Positions 12,501 to 22,700 of a DNA stretch of 64,000 bases are shown here, piece by piece. The notes under the pieces are model-generated. The model did no database searches. It worked only from the letters and a program-made list of their open reading frames with translations, and was not told the origin of the DNA. Source of the DNA: Cymodocea nodosa (taxonomy: Eukaryota; Streptophyta; Magnoliopsida; Alismatales; Cymodoceaceae); assembly GCA_036874045.1 (NCBI GenBank), contig CM072338.1, positions 15,584,501 to 15,648,500 of the forward strand. Reading direction: 5' to 3'. Made by a program: the position numbers and the translations under genes. How positions within the stretch are numbered: position 1 is the first letter of the stretch; each line of letters starts with the position of its first letter.

Positions 12501-13028
12501 GGATATTCTTTCCTTTTTTCATGGGCATGGGATCGTGGGTAGTTACCACATGCAAATAACGTTTTTGTCAATCTTATTTTCATTTTTCCTATGGTAGCTG
12601 CCTTTTGAAATAAAGTGTCTTGATTTGATTTATCTTCATGGAATGAAGATAAAGGACTTGGTCCCTATCTATCTATCTATAGCGATAGGTCCCTTAATTT
12701 TTGTGAACATTTCATTTTAGAATCAAATCTAAATCAAAAATAGAAATGAAAAATCATCAATTTTGTCGTTTAAACAGATCATAGCATTTCTGGTGTTATT
12801 TCTAATTATTCATCCTTAAGAGAACGGCTCCTATAGGAATTTAATGCATGTTCCAGATAAAAAGTAAACATTCAATTAACATATGTATGCTTCGGACGTA
12901 TGTATCCATGATTTTTCCCAAAAAAAGAGAATTTATGGGTTTTTTGCATGACATCACAATGCCTTCCAATTTCTTTCTTGCAGATGATTTCTATGGAAGA
13001 AATAAATGACGGCACTAAAAATATGTGA
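6549..13028 (+). CDS. FTRC: Ferredoxin-thioredoxin reductase catalytic chain, 3' four exons (5' part not in window)
   Basis: Four short exons join in frame: 6549-6598, 6729-6800, 11047-11107 and 12984-13028 (TGA). All have GT-AG borders. The product contains GLADHKDSLGAPLCPCR, then HYDDKAAEAAQGFWNCPC, then VPMRERKECHCMLFL, and ends in INDGTKNM. All six cysteines expected of this plastid enzyme are present as CPC, CPC and CHC. In the family four of them hold a [4Fe-4S] cluster and two form the redox-active disulfide that passes electrons from ferredoxin to thioredoxin. The transit peptide and the roughly 40 following residues are missing. I could not find them in 1-6548, so they lie upstream of the window or have been lost. 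The 4.2 kb intron at 6801-11046 holds a LINE fragment and an LTR element. The identification rests on family motifs and is very secure. Whether the locus is functional cannot be decided without the 5' exons. Confidence 0.93.
6801..7369. other. FTRC intron, unassigned part
   Basis: AT-rich intron sequence between the exon ending at 6800 and the LINE fragment. No repeat boundary or exon is recognised. Confidence 0.4.
7370..8850 (+). mobile_element. Degenerate LINE (non-LTR retrotransposon) reverse transcriptase fragment in FTRC intron
   Basis: Translation across several frames gives ordered LINE motifs. NSKFFHKIAS near 7540 corresponds to the conserved 'KFFHR' block. GDKALGLDGFP near 7810 matches 'KAPGPDGF'. 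ISKKIEAGDTSNYQLISLLN near 7960-8020 matches 'IPKK..DFRPISL.N'. HPLLFTLIVEVFGKL near 8375-8430 follows, and an FADD-like segment lies near 8500. Frameshifts and stops throughout make it a dead fragment. It shares orientation with the host gene. No endonuclease domain or poly(A) tail could be placed. Confidence 0.75.
8851..9195. other. FTRC intron, unassigned part
   Basis: Short AT-rich spacer between the LINE remnant and the LTR element. Nothing is recognised in it. Confidence 0.4.
9200..9352 (-). repeat. 3' LTR of the small LTR element
   Basis: About 150 bp, directly repeated at 10425-10580. It lies next to the minus-strand purine tract, which makes it the 3' LTR of a minus-strand element. 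Confidence 0.7.
10425..10580 (-). repeat. 5' LTR of the small LTR element
   Basis: Direct repeat of 9200-9352. It abuts the primer-binding-site-like TGGTACCAAAGCC on the minus strand. It differs from its partner at a number of sites, so the insertion is not recent. Confidence 0.7.
10585..11046. other. FTRC intron, distal part
   Basis: Unique-looking AT-rich intron sequence ending in the acceptor CATTGTAG before the exon at 11047. No other feature is seen. Confidence 0.5.
11108..12209. other. FTRC last intron, proximal part
   Basis: AT-rich intron sequence following the donor CAG|GTTTCT. No exon or mobile-element boundary is recognised. Confidence 0.5.
12210..12480 (+). mobile_element. TRIM-like miniature LTR element, copy 1
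   Basis: Two related halves (12210 to about 12308, and about 12386 to 12480) share a core of the type TTACATTGGTAAAA...ATGATGAAG...TTATTGTCAATTA. Between them, GATATCAAAGTTAGTTTACG resembles a TGGTATCAAAGC-type primer-binding site. The same layout recurs at 39204-39475 and 57454-57730. Tiny LTRs of about 100 bp around a very short interior are characteristic of TRIMs. Confidence 0.6.
12481..12983. other. FTRC last intron, distal part
   Basis: AT-rich intron sequence with a short CTAT microsatellite near 12665-12681. It ends in the acceptor TTTCTTGCAG before the terminal exon at 12984. Confidence 0.5.
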
Positions 13029-14869
13029 TCCATTTGCAGTCTTTCATTTACAATATGGCAACTGTATGTATAATGTTTTTATGTTATATGATAGTATTGT
13101 AAATCATTGATAGCAGACTCATTTCTCTTTACCAAGGTGACTGATGAATGTAATTTTCCATTTTATATATGTGAAAGCATTTATGAACTTTTGACAGCTA
13201 TTTCAACTCAGATTTACTTTTTCTGGCAATGCGTTTTTAGTGTTCGTCTTGCAATTTATGGGATCTGCTTAACATTAAAACAAAGCGGACTTGGAATGTA
13301 GTTTAAAATTTAAGTTGGGAGTGCAAATTGTTCGGTCCTGTTTGGTTTAGCATTTTTGCTATATTTTAGGCTGAAAATGCCCAAAAGGTTGTCAACTGAA
13401 CCAAACATCAACAGAACGCAATTTATCCAAAAATATTGCACAGCTTCAGTTATCCGTTGCAATTTCAACTGTACAAATATTTTTCACTGTTTTCTAAATA
13501 GTGAATAACTAGGTTACACTGTCATCTGATTTTTTGCTGTTCAGTCATAATAGATGATTACAACAGTTTACTGTTCTTCCTTTAATCTGTATGCTTGAAG
13601 AACCAGAGATAAGTTATGCGGATCAATCAAGCATGGCTTGATATAAGAACTGAACATCAAGTTTCAAAATTTATGTATGACTTCAAAGTGGTGCAATGCA
13701 AATGAATCCTCAATGCCAACCTCTTGTAAACGAAGATGAATCTGCGATTATGTTGTATGCAACTGAAAGGAACGTGTCTTGCTAACTTACACAGATATAC
13801 ATATGCAATCCTGATTCACCATTTTTTTAAACTGCAAAACAGGTTTACTTTAACATCATTGCATGATAGTGTGCCTCTTCATTCTTCATAAAAAGCTTCT
13901 CCAAATATTTAAGTGCATGCATCTCACATCTCATTATATTTTCAGCTCTTGCAAACTGGAAATCTTCACTGCATCTGATAAGAAAGTAGTGCACAATTCA
14001 TTATATACACCAAGAAATGTTGGCAGCATCTACTTTCAACAATGAATCTATTGTGACTACCTGAAAAATACACTGGCAGATGCTTGCGATCGCTGAATGC
14101 CCAGCTTTAAGACTTTGAATTCATCTGAAACTGATGAAGGCAATCTGTTTTTATCTCCAGTGATTTGAATTTGTGACTCGGATGGCTCAGAAGCATAATT
14201 TCCATTGTTCAAAATGAAGAGAGATAAGTTGAAGAGAAAAAGATGTACTTCTGTTATGCCAAATAGAATCAACTAATCAACAATGACATCTTTCGGAATG
14301 TAACAGTTTGCACTAGCCATCATAGTCTATCAAGATTATCTTGTAAATGAATCTGTTATTTTGCATATAAAGATGAGCATCAATAACTCAAGTCAATTAA
14401 ACAAAGACATCTATCCCATAAAGTTAGTGTGGTCAAGGAGCACCCTCTATCTTGGTGACTTTTTTGTTGAAGATGTTTGCCTTTTAAGGTCTGTTAATAT
14501 ACAACAGAAAGTACAGACAAAAAAGAAATGAAAAGTTCAAAAAAAAAAAAAAAAGAAAGTTCAGACAAAAGGATTAGTATATGATAGAAAGTCAGAAGGG
14601 AGGTTAGTGATGACAAAAAGTTTAGAGGGAAAGAAACAAATCAAAGAAATATATTGCAAAATACTATATAAATACATGTTTTATACATTACTCTTTATTT
14701 TGAAATTTTAGAAGTAAAAAAATATTAATGAAATAAAAGGTACATTTGTCTAAAAGTACAAATACATCTCAACTTAATATCATTTCAAATATTACAACAT
14801 AAATAATACCAAATAGTATTTCCATTTTACATTGTCATCATCATATCTTCGTACATCTTATCTGTTAAT
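13029..14869. other. FTRC 3' flank and intergenic sequence
   Basis: The first few hundred bases are probably 3' UTR. There is a poly(A) tract near 14540-14555. No second gene is supported, and short frames on either strand lack family motifs. The 3' limit of the adjoining Harbinger element is not visible here. Confidence 0.4.
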
Positions 14870-16230
14870 TCTTTTATTTGTTTTTAAGTCATTCTTATAT
14901 GTACATTTCTTTTTATATGTACTTCTCTTATTGGTTGTATATCATCTGTAAGGTTTAATTCTTCCAGCTCATTTTATAAATCTTCAAGTAAATCTTCTTT
15001 ATCAGTCTTAAGAATAAAATTGTGAAGTAAAAAGTAGGTGACGATAATCTTCACTTGTGTTTCATATGGATATGGCATCTGACCTTATAAGATTAAGAAA
15101 TGATGTTTCGCAATTCTAAATGTGTGTTCAATAACCGTTCTAAATTGTGAATGTTTGTAGTTGAAGTTCTCTATAGCATTACTAGGAAGTCTATTATTAA
15201 CATAATTAGACAAATGATATCGTACACTTTGAAATAGATAAATATATTCTTATTGATTGGGATATCCAACATCTACCAAATAAAACTTACTTGTATAATT
15301 TATTAGTATGCTAACAAAAATATTAATATACTAATGTATTTATAACTTCAAAATATACTTAACACATTTACCTAATAGAATCTGAAAATCATTAGGTATT
15401 GTTATTGTGTCTTGTAGGATACAAGCATCAACTGTTGAGCATTCCCAATCAACTAGAATATATGTAAATTCCATGTCAAAATTACATGCTAACATAACAT
15501 TTTATGACATTTCACCTTTCCTATTCTTGAATCTTGTTGTTTCTTGTCCATAAATAGTTACTTTAATATGAATACCATCAATAACTCTAATGTAATCTTG
15601 TAAATATTAAATATCATTTAATATTGTTTAAAATAACGTTAAAAGTAAGGAAATTACAAATGTGAATAAGTACCTTAAAATATAAGTATGCATTTGGGTC
15701 ATCTTGAATTTGACTTGGTGTTTTAGACGAAGGTATTGCTAGAAGTACATGATGTAGTCGTATTATAGTATTCAAGACTTCATTAAAATATTTACTAATT
15801 GTCCAACTTGAATGACTAAATTGCTCTATAGTTACTTGTACATTTGATTTTACCCAACTATAACAAAGAATATGACAAACTTCTCTACACTGATATTGTT
15901 AGTATCTGTAGTGACTCATTCATTCCTTATTAAATCACAAAAATTAAGAAAAACACTTTAGCTCATTCTATAAATCTTTCTATAATCATAAGTTTGATGT
16001 AGTTGTAAAAGATTTAGTAATCTTTTTATATATTCTATTTCTTCTTTACTATAAATGTGACTTATATTATTTGAAAGGAAAGTTAACATACTTGTAATCC
16101 TTGCTAAAATATTCCACAAAGCAAGTAGATGTTTTCACCTTCTTCTAGCCTCTTCCTTCTCTTCTTCAATTAACATCAAAGTATCATTAACTAGTTTGAG
16201 AAATTCTTCATTGAAATTCATCATCACCTA
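14870..16230 (-). pseudogene. PIF/Harbinger DDE transposase pseudogene
   Basis: The minus strand gives fragments clearly parallel to the transposase at 52844-54255. Near 15160-14960 these include LRTVIERTFRIAKHHFLIL, MPYPYETQVKIIV and FLLHNFILKTDKEDLLEDL. The last catalytic glutamate (VIERTF) is visible, but stops and frameshifts interrupt the frame. It belongs to the DDE superfamily of cut-and-paste transposases and no product is expected. Confidence 0.75.
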
Positions 16231-16309
16231 CAAATTAATATAACACAAAGTAATACATCATCAACATTAGAATGAATCATATCAAAATGTCATATACACA
16301 TACTAAAAA

Positions 16310-16510
16310 AAAATCATTCCACATTGTCATTCCAAACAAAAAACTACAAGTCATTCCACATTTAATACAACATATTAGAATATCATATACAAAATATAAC
16401 ATAAAATCATTCCACAATGTTATTCCAAACAAAAAAATACAAGTCATTCTACCTTTAATACAACATATCAGAATATCACAAATAAATATATAACATAAAA
16501 TCATTCCACA
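16310..16510. repeat. Tandem repeat, about 93 bp unit
   Basis: AAAATCATTCCACA starts at 16310, 16403 and 16497. The first two units are nearly the same over their length (both include CATTCCAAACAAAAAA and TACAAGTCATTC), and the third is partial. The repeats lie between the transposase and Myb/SANT-like parts of the decayed Harbinger element. Confidence 0.75.
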
Positions 16511-16656
16511 TTTCAATTCCATAAAACATTGGAACATGTAATTTTTCTCCTTCACAAAAATGTTTGCCTCATTCAAGTATTCTATCCTATATGAAATCTT
16601 AACCATCCATGTTGCATTTCCTTCAACATAATTACAAATACTTTACATAATTTAGG

Positions 16657-17620
16657 CTATTGGAATAACTCAAAAGCTTTATAATGCATTTCCAAAAGAA
16701 GACCTTCAATCTCAAGTAATGCTACCATAGCTTCATCTAAACAAGATTGAGCCATCAAGGTACACGCCAACATTTGTTGTTGAATGTCAACCATTTTGTT
16801 TTGGACTCCAACTATCTCTTTGATTTGTTCATTATGTATTTCACCATTAACATTATCTCTTTCACACATATGTATAATAGCTTTGATGCATCTTTCAAAC
16901 AATTTGCTATAAGTTGGTGAGATTCTATATGAGGATGTGATCATTTACCCTTTTTCCTTTGCTCCATTGGAACTTGTGTACTTCCTCTTGATCTAAGATG
17001 TACGTCAAAATCTATGTCCATTCTATCTTACATAATGTCTATAATGTGTGTATCTATATTTTGAGTATTTGATACGACCTCTACATCTTCTATCTATCTA
17101 AATATATTTTCATTAGTCATACTATTTTCAAAAATTAATTATAATTGGTCATAAATCAAATATAATTTTTCTTTGCTACTTTCACACTTTAGATGTACCT
17201 ATAAAAGAAAAAAAGATTAATAAATATATATTACATAATCTAAAATACTTAAAGTATATCATTAGAAATCAAACCATAATGAACTCATTTCATATCTATT
17301 CATCTATGTTAGTATACCCTTATATGAAATTACAACCCCATCCACTTTGATTTATAATTTTAGCATAGTTGTGATACATTTGTCTCCAAGTCTTTAAGCG
17401 ACTTTCTACATTTTTTTTTGTAATACATGTGTTTATTCTATTATTGTATTTTTCTATTACTTCATCCTAAATACTCCATTTTATATTTCCATCTTGGATT
17501 TTTTTGTTTCCTTTGTTTAATACTTCTAACAAAATATCTAAGAAGAATACATCTGCTTCAACATTCCAACTCATATAACTTTGACCTCAATTACTCTTTC
17601 CTCTATCAGGAGTATCATAT
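16657..17620 (-). pseudogene. Harbinger Myb/SANT-like accessory ORF, degenerate
   Basis: The 5' part near 17620-17500 is the degenerate counterpart of the SWSVQADEMILRNVC region of the element at 52.5-57.2 kb. A 95-codon open segment at 16657-16944 is rich in charged and long aliphatic residues (EIVGVQNKMVDIQQQML), as in the coiled-coil-like C-terminal half of these accessory proteins. In the family this protein binds DNA and assists the transposase. Stops separate the two parts. Confidence 0.55.
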
Positions 17621-18930
17621 TTTACATAAAAATAAATATTATTAAAGACAAAAAAAATATTTTCATACAAATAAACAAATCTAACAATGAGACAATATAT
17701 ATCATTTAATCATTTAGTAAAGTAGGGAATAAGATTGAGAACATGCTGATCAAATTGGGCAAACTGCAAAAATTGTGACATAAAATAGAGAAAGCAGTAG
17801 AGTATTACAATGTCCACACATGCTTATTTGTGATATATAGAATCTATACATTCCACACATGCTTGTCTAGTAGGTAGTTATAAATATAACTCAATAAATA
17901 TATTTTTAATTTTTAAACACTAGGCATGCACATTTTCGACGGTATTTGCTGCAAATAGCAAATACAAATAACTTATGTCAACAATAACCACAATAAAATC
18001 AGTCATTCATTCACCAACAAAGGGATTAGATTTATAGAAAACCATGGCATAACATAGAAACAATGCTAGTGAGCTATCACAAATAATAAATCATTTTTTA
18101 ACAATATCGTATGATGTCGTCCATCACAAATTTATAATCTTCATGCATGACCTTGCAATGAAGATCTAAGGTGTGATGTTGTATTCCAATTTTCAAAGAA
18201 TCTGAAATCACGATTCTACAAAAGAATACCCAATCTAAAGCCGAGTGGAAAACAACAAAAAAATTCAACATATCAATCATGAATGCAAATACATCTAGAC
18301 GTGGAAATACCCAATCTACACAAGATGTGGAAATTAACAAAATTAGAACATTTCAATACGAAGGATGCGAATACTACACAAGATGAATTCAACACATGCA
18401 TTCATAATAAAATCTTAGATTTCCACATCTACACATAAACAAATAGACTGAATGAAAGCTTACAATGGTTGTCTTCATAAACAAATCAATCAGAGCAAAG
18501 TTATATATATAGGTTTTATACAAACATGTAAATATATATAGGACCAATATAGGTCATATATAGACATGTCAATCCACCATTGTATTATTGTGGATTGTTG
18601 TCTCGAGGTTCAATAATGAAAATCCTCTCATGAAGGCAGGATAACCTTGATGTACATGAAAAATGCCCTTGTAGATTGTAGGATTTTCGTATTTAAATCC
18701 ATTCATTGCTTGGTTTAACTAATGTAGGAATAGCATATTAAACAAGAATAGCATATAAATCTAAACAGGAATAGAACTTCTTATTAAACAAGAATAGCAT
18801 GATAGATCTGAACAGGAATAACTCACAAAAAAACCATGGGATAATCTTACCGGGGCGATGGTAGGTATACTACACGGAGTCAGGCGATTGAGGGATTCAA
18901 CGCGACTGCCAACAGAGAGTAGAGATTTGC

Positions 18931-19130
18931 GAGCTTTGGATGCTTGGGTGGCATTTTAGGAAGGAGAGGGCGTTCAAGCTTCAAATGTTCAGGCAACATT
19001 TCAGAGAGGAGAGGGCAATTGGAGCTTTGGATGTTCAGGCAGCGTTTCAAGGAGGAGAGGGTGTTCGAGCTTTGGATGTTAAAGCCACATTTCGGAGAGG
19101 AGAGGGCCTTCGAATGTTCAAGCGATTCCT
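18931..19130. repeat. 45 bp minisatellite, about four units
   Basis: GAGCTTTGGATG-like units start at 18931, 18976, 19022 and 19067, with a partial unit near 19105-19112. Each is followed by a purine-rich GGAGGAGAGGG block. The period of 45-46 bp keeps a reading frame open by chance. The repeat lies at the presumed 5' end of the decayed Harbinger element. Confidence 0.8.
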
Positions 19131-19140
19131 TTAGGCATTC

Positions 19141-19757
19141 AACTGTTGTTGCAAACGTTTCAGTTAAAAATACGGTAATTACTTATTTTATAGTTTAAAT
19201 ACATTAAATTAAAATTTATTATCTAAAATAAATATTTATAAAAAAAAATCTACATATTTTAGATGCAGTCTTCAATGTTTGACAAAATTTAAGTTGTGAT
19301 GTATTTAAAATGAATGCTTACAATATTTGTTATTGAAAGTAGTTATCGAGTAACAGTAGAAGTCTACGCAAGCAAGAGTTAAAATAAGAAATACCATATG
19401 ATTTCATAAGAACGATGTGATTCATGAGAGAAACAAGTGTGATATAAAGAACAAAAATCATACAAGAAGTAAGGTTACATAAGCGTGGAAAAGATTATGT
19501 AATATATACAAAAGAATAAAGAAGGTGATATAATATTTACCTTTAATTTATAAGAAATAAATAAAATTTTACGTTAAAAAAGGGAATTATCATACCCTTG
19601 AATTGAAGACAATGACTGGGACGAGGATTTACAGCATTGCGAGTACGCGACGCAAACTGTGGACTCCAGAGAAACGCTGCGTAGCAAAGGGAAAACCCTC
19701 GAAAACCCTTCGTTCCACCGTTCGTCGTCCAAAATCCGTCGTCGTCTTGGACCAGAC
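19141..19757 (+). promoter_or_regulatory. Upstream region of the Snu114/CLO gene
   Basis: The first part is AT-rich, including a stretch at about 19170-19260 that resembles one at 40145-40235 upstream of another gene. From about 19620 GC content rises into the coding exon. No TATA box could be assigned with confidence. Confidence 0.4.
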
Positions 19758-22700
19758 ATGGACGACAGCCTCTACGACGAGTTCGGCAACTACATCGGCC
19801 CCGACATGGACTCCGCCTCTGACACCGACTCTGACGTCGACGCCGAGGACGACGACGAATCCCCAAAACCCCAGGGCTCGCCCCCCTCCGAAGAGGATGT
19901 GAACGGCGCCCTCGGCCCGGCCCCGAACGGATGGATCACCACCGCCGACAGCATGGATGCCGACGCCGACGCTGACGCCGTCGCATCGCAGGTCGTACTC
20001 GCGGAGGACAAGAAGTACTACCCTACCGCCGAGGAGGTTTATGGGGAGGGCGTCGAAGCCCTCGTCATGGACGAGGACGAGCTTCCGCTTGAGCAGCCGA
20101 TCATTAAGCCCGTCAGAGACGTACGGTTCGAGGTTGGTGTCAAGGACTCGTCCACCTACGTCTCCACCGAGTTCTTGCTGGGGCTGGCGTCCAACCCTGC
20201 GTTGGTGCGGAACGTGGCCCTGGTCGGCCACGTGCACCACGGGAAGACGGTGTTCATGGACATGCTGGTGGAGCAGACGCACCATATTACGACCTTCGAT
20301 GCTGGCAACGAGAGGCATATGAGGTTCACTGACACCAGGATTGATGAGCAAGAGAGGAAGATATCTATTAAAGCTGCACCCGTATCACTCGTGCTCGAGG
20401 ATGGGAATGCCAAGTCTTATCTTTGCAACATCATGGATACGCCTGGCCATGTCAACTTCTCCGATGAGATGACTGCTGCACTGCGTCTTGCTGATGGAGC
20501 CGTGCTGATTGTTGATGCCGCTGAGGGAGTGATGGTGAGGAAGGATTTTCTTTTCTCTTCCCGTCTCGTGCCTAATTATTTTTCCTGATTCATGATGATT
20601 TTGATTAAAAGCATCACTGTCTACTTTATTGAATTTCTCGTAGATGCATTGTAGATATTCTTTCACGTTCGGTGCTACTACTTAAACCGCTCCGTTAACC
20701 TCTTATTTCACTACAGTCCATATTTTGGTTGAAATTTTCTCATGACCAAGTTTCGTAATTGAAATCTAATTAAGAGAATTCTAATAAAAGGAATTTCTAA
20801 TTTCGTGTCTTGAGGATCCATTGTAGTCAAGGGTTCGTGTTTTGTAGTCATTCTGGAAAATGAATGTATTCCCAAGCATTATTCAATGGTCCTGAATTCA
20901 TAGTTTGTTTACAATCTTGATTCATGTGGATTTTATAAGCTTTCAACATTCCAAAGTGATGTAGAAACTATTAATTCATGTTTAAGTGAATGTATAGAGG
21001 GTTCGCTAAGTATTACTTAGAATAAATTAGTTGGATTGTCTTGTTGTCAGGTAAATGATACAAAGTTTGGTTTTTACCACTTGTGACTTATATCTAATGT
21101 GTATTGACCTAAGATGAGATTATATAGAAGTTATTGAAAATTTCTTGTAATCCCTTCTATTGTATATAAATAATGAAAGAAAAGTGCAATTCCAAGATGA
21201 GAAGTACCGAAAAAACTAATATTCTAAGATGAGATTTCTCTTCCAAAAAAGAGAAGAAAAAAAACTATAAAAACTTAATATCAAAAGAGGATTTTTTTTT
21301 TAAATTGTTTTCATGTCACTAGGATACAACATTGGTTATTCTATTAAGGGATTGAACAAGCATTTTCTTAGTTTGATTTACACTCAATTTGATTTTCATG
21401 TACACCAAGGATGAGATTCAAAATATCTAAACTTGAAAGTTCTAGAGGAAATTATCAATAATAATTTACTAAGCATGATAATAATGAAGGATTCTTGTTG
21501 TTGACATTGTTCACATGGCTAGGATACTAACACCACTTATTACTTTTAGGTGTTTAACAAACTTGATGTATGCTATTGTGATAGGCATTCATTATTGTTT
21601 GATAATCAATGAATAAGTTTATGGCATTTGACTAATGAGAATTATTAGTTGTTACATATGCTCTTTCATATGGAGTATTTTATGGATTTCCATGAGAGTT
21701 ATATCTACTCTATTCCTAGGAATTTGGAAGATTTTCTTAATTTAAAATTTAATATAAATAATATCGATGCATCCTACTATAAATGACTAATGCCATGGAC
21801 CATACTTGTTATGTGATGGATGTTGTTTCAATTTTTTTTCTTATGATGGAGCTTTAGTTTTGTTTTTATTGTTGTCAAACCTATAAAATACTCTTTTAAC
21901 TTAGTATATGCAATGCTATTTTGGTAAATGATACCTTTTTGTTGTCTTTAGAGATATCAGATAAATTGTAATGATCCAGAGAACATAATTGATACTTTTT
22001 GCGAGGCTGACATTTGTGTCTACTTGTTTGAGCTATGAGTTGGGTTGGCATTATGACCTGACTTTAGGGCCTTTTCACTTTGCTTTATTATCTTAGCTTG
22101 GCTCTAGCTGGATAAATTGCTTATGATTTCTAGTATTTATTGTTTTCTTTGATTCAATCTACATGTGTGGTAATCAAATGGCATTACCTAAGTAATGTGA
22201 CGCATACGTTCCCATGTCTACATAGTGCTTCTCATTCTTATTATGGCACTTTGTCTTAAGTCATCATGGCAATTGGTGGTTCATGGATTTTTCCTACAAG
22301 CCTTAGTTTGACTAAATGGATCAATTGGATAGCTAATGTGTTCTCTTCAGCCTTATTTTCGGTTTTTGTTAATGGCAAGTCTTGTGGGAGAATCTCTATG
22401 CATCATGGAGTTAGATAGGGGTACCTTTTGTCATCCCCACTTTTTAATCTTGCAGTGAACATTCTAGTACTGATGTTGGAGAAAGTGCTTGGGAATGGGT
22501 GGTTGGAGGGTTTGTGTATTGGGAGTAAGGGATTGATGTCTCTCTACTTCAATATGATGACAACACTTTGCTCTTTTGTGAGGAATCATTCGCCCAAATT
22601 CTGAGATTGAAGTTTCTTCCAAGGATATTTGAGATGGTTTCAGGTCTCAGAATCAATTTTGCTAAAAGCACAGTGATCAGGGTGCATATGCCAACAGGTT

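Larger units (their letters stand above)
14870..19140 (-). mobile_element. Decayed PIF/Harbinger transposon
   Basis: On the minus strand this region has the same gene order as the better preserved element at 52493-57208: a Myb/SANT-like ORF (about 17620-16657) and then a DDE transposase (about 16230-14870). A GC-richer minisatellite (18931-19130) lies at the end upstream of the Myb/SANT ORF. Both ORFs are interrupted by stops. Terminal inverted repeats could not be found, so the boundaries are approximate. Confidence 0.7.

Noticed and set aside
13337-13410. Possible very small MITE with TGTTTGGTTYA ends
   Set aside because: The inverted ends are only about 11 bp, the body is too short and no target duplication is seen.
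16310-16510. CRISPR-like regular repeats
   Set aside because: The units are 93 bp contiguous tandem copies without spacers, in a plant transposon.
19659-19757. Upstream in-frame Met as the Snu114 start
   Set aside because: The family N-terminus is the [14 protein letters not shown] motif, which starts at 19758. The extra 33 residues are probably translated leader sequence only.
19629-20351. 240-codon minus-strand open frame
   Set aside because: Antisense shadow of the GC-rich first exon of Snu114, whose + strand reading has clear GTPase motifs.
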